This document shows positions 7,569-15,746 of a stretch of 33,354 nucleotides of DNA, piece after piece. Below the pieces are notes generated by a model. The model was not told the origin of the DNA. It made no database searches and was given only the letters and a program-made list of their open reading frames with translations. Every line of letters starts with the position of its first letter. The stretch's first letter is position 1. Both the position numbers and the translations under genes were made by a program. The DNA lies in the NCBI RefSeq assembly GCF_003611585.1, contig NZ_RAVW01000045.1, positions 1-33,354 of the forward strand, read 5' to 3'. The stretch is from Corallococcus exercitus. Its GTDB lineage: Bacteria; Myxococcota; Myxococcia; Myxococcales; Myxococcaceae.

Positions 7569-8372
7569 GTGAGGCGTTCGCTGTGGGGATTGTTGCTGGT
7601 CGTGCCGCTGACGGCGCTGGGCCAGGGCAAGGACGCGAAGGTCGCAGCACCCGCCGCTGAAGCCGCGCGCGGCGTGGGCACTCCGGGCATCAACTGGGAG
7701 GGACAGGTCCTGCGCGCCACGGGCGCCGGGGCTCCGGACCTCAAGGCCGCCAACCCCGCGCAGGCCCGGCTGGGCGCCGAGCGTGCCGCGAAGCTGGACG
7801 CGTTCCGCAACCTGCTGGAGCAGGCCAAGGGCATCCAGGTGAGCGCGGGCCGCACCGTGGGCGACGAGCTGGCGCGTGACGAGGTGAAGGGCCGCATCGA
7901 GGGCGCCATCCGCGGCTACAAGGTCCTGGCCACGCGCTACTTCTCCGACAGCGGCGTGGAGATGGACGTGGAGGTGCCGCTCGCGGCGCTCACCGCGGCG
8001 CTGACGTCCGCGCAGGAGCCGGCCATCGTGCTCAACGACGGCGCCGCGAAGTACACGGGCCTCGTGGTGGACGCGCGCGGGCTGGGCGTGACGCCGGTGC
8101 TGGCGCCCAGGCTGGTGGACGCGACGGGCAAGGCGCTCTACGGCGCGACGGTGCTCACGGAAGAGGCGCGCGGCACGGCGGGCGTCGCGGCCTGGTTCGA
8201 CAGCCTGGACGCGGCCCGGAAGGCCTCGCGCGTGGGCGACAAGCCCCTGGTGGTGAAGGCCGCGCAGCTCCAGGGCTCCGACCTGGTGCTGAGCGCGGAA
8301 GGGGCCCGCGCGCTCACCGAGGCGAACACGCGCTTCCTGGCCGAGGGCCGGGTCGCCATCGTCACGCAGTAG
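7569..8372 (+). CDS. Exported LPP20-like protein of unknown function
   Basis: 267 aa. The GTG at 7569 is preceded by GGGAGGAG and gives a clean signal peptide (MRRSLWGLLLVVPLTALGQG), whereas an upstream in-frame ATG at 7506 would bury it. The mature part includes a segment like the LPP20/FlgT_N family (RLGAERAAKLDAFRNLLEQAKGIQVSAGRTVGDELARDEVKGRIEGAIRGYKVLATRYFSDSGVEMDVEVPLAAL, residues about 60-135), a fold common in periplasmic and outer-membrane-associated proteins. The C-terminal half (PLVVKAAQLQGSDLVLSAEGARAL) is beta-rich and unassigned. It is not next to flagellar genes, so a flagellar role is not implied. The PEGA lipoprotein gene follows 66 nt later on the same strand. Confidence 0.78.
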   Translation: MRRSLWGLLLVVPLTALGQGKDAKVAAPAAEAARGVGTPGINWEGQVLRATGAGAPDLKAANPAQARLGAERAAKLDAFRNLLEQAKGIQVSAGRTVGDELARDEVKGRIEGAIRGYKVLATRYFSDSGVEMDVEVPLAALTAALTSAQEPAIVLNDGAAKYTGLVVDARGLGVTPVLAPRLVDATGKALYGATVLTEEARGTAGVAAWFDSLDAARKASRVGDKPLVVKAAQLQGSDLVLSAEGARALTEANTRFLAEGRVAIVTQ

Positions 8373-8438
8373 CGCCGCTGGCCCACGTGCTCGAGGAATG
8401 ATGGTGTCCCTTGGATCCTTCGTGCTGGCCGTGACGCC

Positions 8439-8822
8439 GTGAAGTGCCTTCGCGGGACGGCGGTGTTCACGCTGGCGGCGGCGCTGACGGGCGGCTGCGC
8501 GGCGAAGCAGGAGTCGCCCGCCACGGTGGCCCGCGCGGAGCAGTTGATGGCCTCCAGCGCGGCCAAGCGCGGGGACCTGGTGCTCCGGTGCGAACCGTCG
8601 GACGCCCAGGTGTTGCTGGACGGCGTGGAGCAGGGGACCTGCAACGACTTCGCCGGGGTGTCCCGGAGCCTGCGGCTGGTCGACTCGGGCTTCCACCAGG
8701 TGGAGGTCAAGAAGCGCGGGTTCTACCCGTACACGACCTACTACGAGCCCGGGAAGGCGCGGGTGACGTTGAAGGTCAAGCTCCGGCCCCTGGCGCCCGA
8801 GGGCGGCAGCGTCTCCCCCTGA
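8439..8822 (+). CDS. PEGA-domain lipoprotein
   Basis: 127 aa from the GTG at 8439. The signal ends LTGGC with lipidated Cys20. Residues about 45-117 form a PEGA-like beta-sandwich: LVLRCEPSDAQVLLDGVEQGTC, then LRLVDSGFHQVEVKKRGFYPYTTYYEPGKARVTLKVKL. Such domains are thought to mediate surface or cell-wall attachment and protein contacts. No enzymatic motif is present. No strong Shine-Dalgarno is seen, so expression may depend on the upstream LPP20-like gene. Its stop overlaps an ATG of a possible 32-codon ORF (TGATG). Confidence 0.82.
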   Translation: MKCLRGTAVFTLAAALTGGCAAKQESPATVARAEQLMASSAAKRGDLVLRCEPSDAQVLLDGVEQGTCNDFAGVSRSLRLVDSGFHQVEVKKRGFYPYTTYYEPGKARVTLKVKLRPLAPEGGSVSP

Positions 8823-8920
8823 TGGACGGTCGTGCCTCGGCCGCCACCCTGGACCGCGAGGTGGCGGGCGACCGCTTTGACCGGTTCGTGGACCGCAATC
8901 AGGGGCCGAAGACACCGTAG
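8822..8920 (+). CDS. Possible small coupled ORF, 32 aa
   Basis: An ATG overlaps the stop of the PEGA lipoprotein gene (TGATG) and opens 32 codons rich in Asp and Arg (REVAGDRFDRFVDRN). The overlap is typical of translational coupling, but the peptide is short, has no recognisable motif and may be chance in GC-rich DNA. The remaining 57 nt to the next gene contain nothing else that I can assign. Confidence 0.25.
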   Translation: MDGRASAATLDREVAGDRFDRFVDRNQGPKTP

Positions 8921-8977
8921 GATGGGCGGGGACAGGAGGCGGTCATCGGACGTCGCAAGAGAGGCAGTGAGCGCGCG

Positions 8978-10183
8978 GTGAAGGTTCCCCAGCCCGCCGT
9001 GACCAGCGCTCCAGCGGAAGCGCCCCCGGAAGTCTCCCCGGTGCTGCACGTCGTGCATCCGGAGCCCGTGCCCCCGGCCGGCGACCCCGCGGCCCTGGAC
9101 GAGGCGGAGGCCCGCCGGGTCGACTTCGTGTGGTCCGGCGTGATGGTGGGCTCGCTGGCGCTGGTGTTCGCGCTCCTGTCCGTGTTCGGCGGGGTGGCGG
9201 TGCCGGTGCTGCTGGCGCTGACGGGCGCGTACGCGTTCAACCCGCTCGTCACGCTCCTGGAGAAGCGCGGCGTGGACCGCACCTGGGGCACGTCCATCCT
9301 CTTCTTCGCGGGCACGCTGCTGATGGTGGGCGCGGGCCTGTACCTGGTGCCGGTGTTCCGCGACGAGGCGGCGAAGCTGCCCGGCTTCTTCCAGCGCGCC
9401 AGCACCCAGGTGGTGCCGCAGGTGGAGTCGCTGCTGGGCGTGTCGCTGCCGGACCTGGTGAGCCAGCGCACCGCGGAGCTGGGGGAGAAGGCCTCCGAGT
9501 TGCTCCAGAGCGCGGGCCCCACGGCGGCGCGGCTGGTCGCGAGCTTCGCCGGCAACACCGCGCGCTTCGCGGCCACGCTGCTGGGCCTGTCGGTGGTGCC
9601 GGTGCTGGCGTTCTTCTTCCTCCAGGACTACCCGCGCCTCATGGGGCGCATCCAGGACCTGCTGCCGCGCCGCTCCGTGGCGCTGGTGAGCCAGCGCTTC
9701 CGCGAGGTGGACGAGGTGCTGTCCGCCTTCGTGCAGGGCCAGCTCACCGTGGGCGCCATCCTGTCGGTGCTCTACGCGGTGGGGCTGTCCGTGGCGCGCA
9801 TCGACCTGGCCATCGCCATTGGCCTCATCGCTGGCTTCGGCAACATGGTGCCCTACCTGGGCACGGGCATCGGCGTGGTGCTGGCCGTCCTGGGCGTGCT
9901 CCTGTCGTGGCAGGGGCCGTGGCAGCTGGCCGTGGTGGCCGCGACCTTCATCATCGGGCAGCTGGCCGAGGGCTTCGTCATCACCCCGCGCGTCGTGGGG
10001 GAGAAGGTGGGCCTGGCCCCCGTGGCGGTCATCATCGCCGTGCTCGCCTTCGGAGAGCTGTTCGGCTTCGTGGGCATCCTCCTGGCCGTGCCCGCCAGCG
10101 CCATCCTCAAGGTCGTCCTGAGCGTCGTCATCCAGCGCTACCGCCGCACGCAGCTCTACAAGGGGAGCGTGCAGGAGCCGTGA
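8978..10183 (+). CDS. AI-2E family (PerM-like) transporter
   Basis: 401 aa from the GTG at 8978. The N-terminal 45 residues are Pro/Ala-rich and cytoplasmic. Then come the usual helix pairs of the AI-2E transporter family: two or three helices near 50-115, a long amphipathic/coiled middle (about 120-185, VPVFRDEAAKLPGFFQRAS), and a cluster of five helices from about 190 to 385. The family signature is visible: FFFLQDYPRLMGRIQDLLP, then FVQGQLTVGAILSVLYAVGL, NMVPYLGTGIGVVLAVLG and EGFVITPRVVGEKVGLAPVAVIIAVLAFGELFGFVGILLAVPASAILKVVL. Members move small molecules or ions (TqsA, PerM, Na+/H+ antiport in some); the substrate cannot be deduced. The stop overlaps the UDG start by four bases (GTGA). 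Confidence 0.92.
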   Translation: MKVPQPAVTSAPAEAPPEVSPVLHVVHPEPVPPAGDPAALDEAEARRVDFVWSGVMVGSLALVFALLSVFGGVAVPVLLALTGAYAFNPLVTLLEKRGVDRTWGTSILFFAGTLLMVGAGLYLVPVFRDEAAKLPGFFQRASTQVVPQVESLLGVSLPDLVSQRTAELGEKASELLQSAGPTAARLVASFAGNTARFAATLLGLSVVPVLAFFFLQDYPRLMGRIQDLLPRRSVALVSQRFREVDEVLSAFVQGQLTVGAILSVLYAVGLSVARIDLAIAIGLIAGFGNMVPYLGTGIGVVLAVLGVLLSWQGPWQLAVVAATFIIGQLAEGFVITPRVVGEKVGLAPVAVIIAVLAFGELFGFVGILLAVPASAILKVVLSVVIQRYRRTQLYKGSVQEP

Positions 10184-10860
10184 CGAAGCTGGAGAAGCTG
10201 CACCAGGAGATTGTCGCGTGCCGGGCCTGCCCCCGGCTGGTGGCCTGGCGCGAGGAGGTGGCCCGCGTGAAGCGGCGCGCCTACCGCGACTGGGACTACT
10301 GGGGGAAGCCCGTCCCCGGCTTCGGAGACCCCAGGGCCCGGCTGATCATCGTGGGCCTGGCGCCCGCCGCGCACGGGGCCAACCGGACGGGGCGGATGTT
10401 CACCGGGGACCGCTCCGGCGACTTCCTCTTCGCGGGCCTGCACCGGGCGGGCTTCGCGAACCAGGCCGGGAGCGAGCGCCGGGACGACGGGCTGAAGCTG
10501 ACGGACGCCTTCATCGTCGCCGCCGGCCGGTGCGCGCCGCCGGACAACAAGCCCCTGCCGGAGGAGCTGGCCCGCTGCGCGCCCTTCCTGGACCGCGAGA
10601 TGGCGTTGTTGCCCGGCCGGGTGCTGCTCGCCCTGGGGGCCATCGGGTGGAACGCCGCGCTGGCCTCGGTGGCTCGCACCGGGGGCGCGCTGCCCACACC
10701 CCGGCCCGCCTTTGGCCATGGCGCCGAGTTCCGGCTGCCGGACGGCCGGTGGCTCGTGGGCAGCTACCACGTCAGCCAGCAGAACACCCAGACGGGGAGG
10801 CTCACCCCCGCCATGTTCGACGCGGTGATGAAACGCGTCCGCGCGTTGTTGGAGACGTGA
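10180..10860 (+). CDS. Family-5 (UDGb) uracil-DNA glycosylase
   Basis: 226 aa from a GTG that overlaps the upstream stop. It removes uracil and other deaminated bases from DNA in base-excision repair. Four cysteines placed as in [4Fe-4S] UDGs are visible: C14-x2-C17 and C118/C133. Motif 1 reads GLAPAAHGANRTGRMFTGD (residues 59-77), the family-5 form that lacks the catalytic Asp/Asn of other UDG families, and the second motif is YHVSQQNTQTGRLT around His197. The length is normal for the family. The overlap with an AI-2E transporter probably reflects compact coupling rather than shared function. The next feature is the tRNA-Val promoter 35 nt downstream. Confidence 0.93.
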   Translation: MTKLEKLHQEIVACRACPRLVAWREEVARVKRRAYRDWDYWGKPVPGFGDPRARLIIVGLAPAAHGANRTGRMFTGDRSGDFLFAGLHRAGFANQAGSERRDDGLKLTDAFIVAAGRCAPPDNKPLPEELARCAPFLDREMALLPGRVLLALGAIGWNAALASVARTGGALPTPRPAFGHGAEFRLPDGRWLVGSYHVSQQNTQTGRLTPAMFDAVMKRVRALLET

Positions 10861-10894
10861 ACGCGGGGAAGAGAAGGGCCCGCGCTCATGTTCC

Positions 10895-10921
10895 TTGACA
10901 GGTGCGGGAGCCCGCTGTTAT
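10895..10921 (+). promoter_or_regulatory. Putative promoter of tRNA-Val
   Basis: A consensus -35 TTGACA (10895-10900) is followed after 15 nt by TGTTAT (10916-10921, 4 of 6 to -10). Spacing is short, but the position, with a predicted start about 15 nt before the tRNA, fits a tRNA promoter. Confidence 0.5.
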
Positions 10922-10943
10922 TCCCCGCGCCCATCCGCACGAC

Positions 10944-11015
<72 letters not shown>

Positions 11016-11038
11016 TCATCAGTAAGCGTTCCATCTCG

Positions 11039-11081
11039 CGGGCGGCCGGCTTTTCCAAAAGCCTGCCGCCCGTACTTTTTT
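11039..11081 (+). terminator. Intrinsic terminator between tRNA-Val and thrS
   Basis: Stem CGGGCGGC-C-GGCTTTT / AAAAGCC-T-GCCGCCCG (one C-T mismatch, 2-nt loop) followed by TAC and six T residues. It ends the tRNA-Val transcript. It finishes only 22 nt before the thrS ATG, leaving no room for a separate thrS promoter between the two, so it could also act as an attenuator of read-through into thrS. There is no T-box sequence in the short space after the tRNA. Confidence 0.85.
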
Positions 11082-11103
11082 CCAGCGCAGGGGTTTTTCC
11101 GCC

Positions 11104-13032
11104 ATGTCCGAATCCATCACGGTGACGCTCCCCGACGGCAGCCAGAAGCAGACCGCCCGGGGCACGACCATCGCGGACTTCGTGAAGGGCAGCATCGGCG
11201 TGGGGCTCGCGAAGGCGGCCCTGTTCGCCCGGGTCAACGGCCAGGACATGGACCTGGCCCGGACGCTCGACGAGGACGCGAAGCTGCAGATCTTCACGTC
11301 CAAGAGCCCGGAGGGCCTGGACCTCATCCGCCACGACGCCGCGCACGTGGTCGCCAGCGCCGTGCAGAAGCTGTTCCCCGGCACGCAGGTGACCATCGGT
11401 CCCGCGACGGAGGAGGGCTTCTACTACGACTTCTTCCGCGAGAAGCCCTTCACGCCGGAGGAGCTGGAGAAGATCGAGGCGGCCGCCAACGCGGAGCTCA
11501 AGCAGGACATGCCGTTCGTCCGCACCGAGATCTCCATGGAGGACGCCATCAAGCTCTTCGAGGAGAAGGGCGAGAAGTTCAAGGTGGAGATCGTCAAGGA
11601 CATCGCCGCCAAGGGCGCCAAGACGCTCACGCTCTACACCCACGGCGACTGGGTGGACTTCTGCCTGGGGCCCCACGCGCCCAGCACCGGGAAGATCGGC
11701 GTCATCAAGATCCTCTCCTCCAGCGGCGCGTACTGGCGCGGCGACCACCGCAACCCGATGCTCCAGCGCGTCTACGGCACGGCCTTCTTCGACAAGAAGG
11801 CGCTGGACGCGTACCTCACGCGCATCGAAGAGGCGAGGAAGCGCGACCACCGCAAGCTGGGCAAGGAGCTGGACCTCTTCCACTTCCACCCGTACTCGCC
11901 GGGCGCCGCCTTCTGGACGCCCAAGGGCACCACGCTCTACCAGACGCTGTCCAACTGGATGCGCTCGCTCACGGCCGGTGACGGCTACGTGGAGATCAAG
12001 ACGCCCCTGATGTTCAACAAGGGCCTCTGGGAGACGAGCGGCCACTGGGGCAAGTACAAGGAGAACATGTTCCTGGTGCTCGACAGCGAGTCCGGCGAGC
12101 ACGACTTCTCCCTCAAGCCGATGAACTGCCCGTCGCACCACCTGTTCTACGGCTTCAAGAAGCACAGCTACCGCGATCTGCCGCTGCGCCTGCACACCCA
12201 GGACGTGCTCCACCGCAACGAGGCCGCGGGCTCCCTGGGCGGCCTCACCCGCGTGCGCCAGTTCGCGCAGGACGACGCGCACATCTACTGCATGGAGAGC
12301 CAGATCACCGACGAGGTGCGGCGCTTCGTGCAGCTGTTGGACCGCGTCTACAAGGCGGTGGGCCTCACCTACGCGGTGAAGCTGTCCACGCGCCCCGAGC
12401 AGCGCCTGGGCGACGACTCGCTCTGGGACCGCGCGGAAGGCGGCCTCAAGGCGGCGCTGGAGTCGCTGGGCCTCCCGTACGAGCTGGCCCCCGGCGACGG
12501 CGCCTTCTACGGCCCGAAGATCGACTTCGCCGTCTCCGACAGCATCGGCCGCAAGTGGCAGCTGGGCACCATGCAGCTGGACTACCTGGCCCCGGAGCGC
12601 TTCGACCTCACCTACGTGGGCGAGGACAACGCCGAGCACCGCCCGGTGGTCCTCCACCGCGCCATCTTCGGCTCCTTCGAGCGCTTCACCGCCATCCTCA
12701 TCGAGCATTTCGCCGGCGCCTTCCCGGCGTGGCTCGCCCCGGTGCAGGCCACCCTCGTCACCGTGGCGGACCGTCAGCTGGACTACGCCCGCAAGGTGCG
12801 GGACGACCTGCGCGCCAAGGGCTTCCGGGTGGAGCTGGACGAGCGTGGCATGACGCTCAACGCGAAGATCCGCGAAGCCCAGATGCAGAAGGTCCCCTTC
12901 ACCCTGGTGGTGGGCGACAACGAGGTGGAGGCCGGCGCCGTGGCCCCCCGCCGTTACGGCGGCGAGGACCTGAAGACCATGAAGTACGCCGACTTCGAGG
13001 CCCTCCTGGCCAGGGAAGCCACGCTGCCCTGA
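11104..13032 (+). CDS. thrS: Threonyl-tRNA synthetase
   Basis: 642 aa, normal length. It charges tRNA-Thr with threonine. Domains in order: TGS (about 1-66, VTLPDGSQ...), editing domain (about 70-230; H77-D-A-A-H81 is the HxxxH of the serine-editing site and [14 protein letters not shown] follows), class II catalytic core (about 260-535; Cys342 in MNCPSHH is the first zinc ligand, motif 2 reads around [25 protein letters not shown]) and the anticodon-binding domain (about 540-640, [27 protein letters not shown]). AGGGG at 11089-11093 is the probable ribosome-binding site. It heads the conserved thrS-infC-rpmI-rplT-pheST-ihfA array. In E. coli ThrS represses its own translation; I could not identify a tRNA-Thr-like operator in the short leader here. 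Confidence 0.98.
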   Translation: MSESITVTLPDGSQKQTARGTTIADFVKGSIGVGLAKAALFARVNGQDMDLARTLDEDAKLQIFTSKSPEGLDLIRHDAAHVVASAVQKLFPGTQVTIGPATEEGFYYDFFREKPFTPEELEKIEAAANAELKQDMPFVRTEISMEDAIKLFEEKGEKFKVEIVKDIAAKGAKTLTLYTHGDWVDFCLGPHAPSTGKIGVIKILSSSGAYWRGDHRNPMLQRVYGTAFFDKKALDAYLTRIEEARKRDHRKLGKELDLFHFHPYSPGAAFWTPKGTTLYQTLSNWMRSLTAGDGYVEIKTPLMFNKGLWETSGHWGKYKENMFLVLDSESGEHDFSLKPMNCPSHHLFYGFKKHSYRDLPLRLHTQDVLHRNEAAGSLGGLTRVRQFAQDDAHIYCMESQITDEVRRFVQLLDRVYKAVGLTYAVKLSTRPEQRLGDDSLWDRAEGGLKAALESLGLPYELAPGDGAFYGPKIDFAVSDSIGRKWQLGTMQLDYLAPERFDLTYVGEDNAEHRPVVLHRAIFGSFERFTAILIEHFAGAFPAWLAPVQATLVTVADRQLDYARKVRDDLRAKGFRVELDERGMTLNAKIREAQMQKVPFTLVVGDNEVEAGAVAPRRYGGEDLKTMKYADFEALLAREATLP

Positions 13033-13135
13033 ACCGCGGTGTGGGGGACTTGACTCCCCGTCTGGGCTGGACTACTTGCGCGACTTCCGGGGATTGAGGC
13101 TCGCCCTCATCCCCGAGTCGCCGGAGGGTCCGCCC

Positions 13136-13798
<663 letters not shown>

Positions 13799-13820
13799 TA
13801 GAGGCTTTCGCCCAAAGCGT

Positions 13821-13863
13821 CCGGGGACCGTGTGCCCCGGTCCGCCGTCAGTCACGAAGACTG
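13821..13863 (+). promoter_or_regulatory. Two hairpins in the infC-rpmI gap, possible L20 leader
   Basis: The 100-nt gap holds a 6-bp stem CCGGGG/CCCCGG (13821-13840) and a second stem CAGTC/GACTG (13849-13863). In several bacteria ribosomal protein L20 represses rpmI-rplT by binding a structured leader here. Whether these stems form an L20 site is inference. Confidence 0.3.
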
Positions 13864-13898
13864 CCGGCCGACAGGAAGCAGAAGGAAGGTTTGGGATC

Positions 13899-14105
13899 AT
13901 GCCCAAGTTGAAGACCCGCAGCGCCGCGAAGAAGCGCTTCCACGTGAAGAAGAGCGGCCAGGTGAAGTTCGGCAAGGCGTTCAGCAAGCACCTGTTCACC
14001 TTCTCCAAGACGCCCAAGCAGAAGCGCGGCAACCGTGGCACGGGCCACCTGCGCGACATGGACGCCAAGAAGGTCATCAAGGAGCTGTTCCCCTACGGCG
14101 CCTAG
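13899..14105 (+). CDS. rpmI: 50S ribosomal protein L35
   Basis: 68 aa, standard length. It begins MPKLKTRSAAKKRFHVKKSGQ and ends with the typical DMDAKKVIKELFPYGA; it is highly basic and binds 23S rRNA in the large subunit. AAGGAAGG (13882-13889) precedes the ATG. An upstream in-frame start at 13830 would add non-homologous residues and is rejected. It lies between infC and rplT as in most bacteria. Confidence 0.98.
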   Translation: MPKLKTRSAAKKRFHVKKSGQVKFGKAFSKHLFTFSKTPKQKRGNRGTGHLRDMDAKKVIKELFPYGA

Positions 14106-14195
14106 TCGTTCCTTGGGTTTGAACCAACCGTGAGTCCTGGCGGAGCGGCGTGAAGCCAGCGCCCCGGGGCCACCTTCAGAAGTCAGGAGTGTGTC

Positions 14196-14543
14196 ATGCG
14201 CGTCAAAAAGGGATTCAAGGCTCGTCGTCGTCGTAATCGCATTCTCAAGCTTGCGAAGGGCTTCCGCGGCCGTCGCAAGAACTGCTACCGCCGTGCGAAC
14301 CAGGCCGTCGAGCGCGCCCTGGACTACGCCACCCGCGACCGCGCGGTGCGCAAGCGCAACTTCCGCTCGCTGTGGATCGTCCGCATCAACGCGGCCGCCC
14401 GCACCGTGGGCCTGTCCTACTCCAAGCTGATCGCCGGCCTGGCGAAGGCGAAGATCAACCTGGACCGCAAGGTCCTGTCCGATCTGGCCATCGCGGACCC
14501 CGCGGGCTTTGCCGCCATCGCCAACATCGCGAAGGCAGCCTGA
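14196..14543 (+). CDS. rplT: 50S ribosomal protein L20
   Basis: 115 aa, standard length. It opens [29 protein letters not shown], the long basic N-terminal helix that threads into 23S rRNA during early assembly, followed by the globular domain ([51 protein letters not shown]). CAGGAG (14184-14189) is the ribosome-binding site. L20 is also the likely autoregulator of rpmI-rplT. The 90-nt gap to rpmI contains short GC-rich repeats but no clear gene. Confidence 0.98.
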   Translation: MRVKKGFKARRRRNRILKLAKGFRGRRKNCYRRANQAVERALDYATRDRAVRKRNFRSLWIVRINAAARTVGLSYSKLIAGLAKAKINLDRKVLSDLAIADPAGFAAIANIAKAA

Positions 14544-14548
14544 GACAC

Positions 14549-14568
14549 GGCCGGCGGTGACGCCGGCC
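14549..14568 (+). other. Perfect hairpin after rplT
   Basis: An 8-bp perfect stem GGCCGGCG / CGCCGGCC closed by the tetraloop GTGA starts 5 nt after the rplT stop and precedes the T-tailed terminator. It may protect the rplT 3' end or serve as the first half of a two-hairpin attenuator. Confidence 0.6.
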
Positions 14569-14582
14569 CCCGAAGCTGAAAC

Positions 14583-14616
14583 GGGCTGCCTCCACCAGGG
14601 GGCGGCCCTTTTTTTT
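14583..14616 (+). terminator. Intrinsic terminator or attenuator before pheS
   Basis: An 11-bp stem GGGCTGCCTCC / GGGGGCGGCCC (two G-U pairs) with loop ACCA, directly followed by eight T residues. This is the best intrinsic terminator in the window. It separates the rplT operon from pheST. In E. coli pheST is controlled by attenuation at a Phe-rich leader peptide; no Phe-codon leader is visible here between 14544 and 14666. Confidence 0.9.
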
Positions 14617-14666
14617 GCCCGGCGCTTGAGGCGACCGGGGCGTGAATGGAAGGCGGGAAGAGGACC

Positions 14667-15716
14667 ATGCGAGACCGGTTGCAGGCGTTGGCGGACGCGG
14701 CGCGCCAGGAGATCTCCGGCGTGTCGGAGCCCTCGCAGGTGGAAGCCCTGCGCATCCGCTACCTGGGCAAGAAGGGCGAGCTGTCCGCGGTGCTGGGCGG
14801 CATGGGCAAGCTGCCCCCGGACGAGCGGCGCGCGCTGGGAGAGATCGCCAACACCGTCAAGGCGGAGCTGGAGCAGCTCCTGGCGGACGCCACGAAGCGC
14901 GCCGAAGAGGCCGCGCTGGAGGCCCAGCTGAAGGGCCCCAAGCTGGACGTGACGCTGCCCGGGCGCGCGGTGCTGCCCGGCGGACGGCACCCGGTGTCGC
15001 GCACGCTGGAGGACATCGTCCGCACGTTCGCGCGGCTCGGGTTCGAGGTGGCCGTCGGGCCGGAGATCGAGCTCGACTACTTCAACTTCGAGGCGCTGAA
15101 CCTGCCCAAGGACCACCCCGCGCGGGACATGCAGGACACGTTCTACGTGGACGAGCCCACCCTGGGCCACGCGAAGAAGGCGGACAGCCCGTCGCTGCTG
15201 CGCACGCACACGTCGCCGGTGCAGGTGCGGCACATGCTGTCGCGCAAGCCGCCCATCCGCGCGGTGATGCCGGGCCGGGTGTACCGGCGGGACTCGGACA
15301 TCACGCACACGCCCATGTTCCATCAGGTGGAAGGCCTGCTCGTGGACAAGGACGTGAGCTTCGCGGAGCTGAAGGGCACGCTGGACGCGTTCGTGAAGGC
15401 GTTCTTCGGCTCGGAGACGCGCACGCGCTTCCGCCCGTCGTTCTTCCCCTTCACGGAGCCCTCCGCGGAGGTGGACGTCACCTGTGCGTCGTGCGGCGGC
15501 AAGGGCTGCCGCGTGTGCAAGCAGACGGGGTGGCTGGAGGTGCTGGGCAGCGGCATGGTGCACCCGAACGTCTTCACCGCCGCGGGCTACGACCCGAAGG
15601 AGGTGACGGGCTACGCGTTCGGCATGGGCGTGGAGCGCCTGGCCATGCTGCGCTACGGCATCGACGACCTGCGGATGATGTTCGAGAACGACGCGCGCTT
15701 CCTCGCGCAGTTCTGA
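14667..15716 (+). CDS. pheS: Phenylalanyl-tRNA synthetase alpha subunit
   Basis: 349 aa from the ATG at 14667, which follows AAGAGGA and matches the usual N-terminus (helical arm [16 protein letters not shown]...[10 protein letters not shown]). An in-frame ATG at 14646 is possible but has a poor ribosome-binding site. The subunit carries the class II active site of the alpha2-beta2 enzyme: [39 protein letters not shown], motif 2 [23 protein letters not shown], and motif 3 around [21 protein letters not shown] (here [11 protein letters not shown]). A four-Cys cluster [12 protein letters not shown] (about residues 273-284) is of the kind seen in some bacterial PheS proteins and may bind zinc. 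It is followed 30 nt later by pheT. Confidence 0.97.
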   Translation: MRDRLQALADAARQEISGVSEPSQVEALRIRYLGKKGELSAVLGGMGKLPPDERRALGEIANTVKAELEQLLADATKRAEEAALEAQLKGPKLDVTLPGRAVLPGGRHPVSRTLEDIVRTFARLGFEVAVGPEIELDYFNFEALNLPKDHPARDMQDTFYVDEPTLGHAKKADSPSLLRTHTSPVQVRHMLSRKPPIRAVMPGRVYRRDSDITHTPMFHQVEGLLVDKDVSFAELKGTLDAFVKAFFGSETRTRFRPSFFPFTEPSAEVDVTCASCGGKGCRVCKQTGWLEVLGSGMVHPNVFTAAGYDPKEVTGYAFGMGVERLAMLRYGIDDLRMMFENDARFLAQF

Positions 15717-15746
15717 TTCCGGCCCACCACTCGAGAGGACAACCCT

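Noticed and set aside
13050-13078. TTGACT plus TACTTG as an infC promoter in the thrS-infC gap
   Set aside because: The -10 matches only 2 of 6, and the -35 is part of a small GGGGA/TCCCC hairpin. Co-transcription with thrS is more likely.
13076-13135. TTG start of infC giving 20 extra residues
   Set aside because: No ribosome-binding site and no homology to IF3; the AUC start is better supported.
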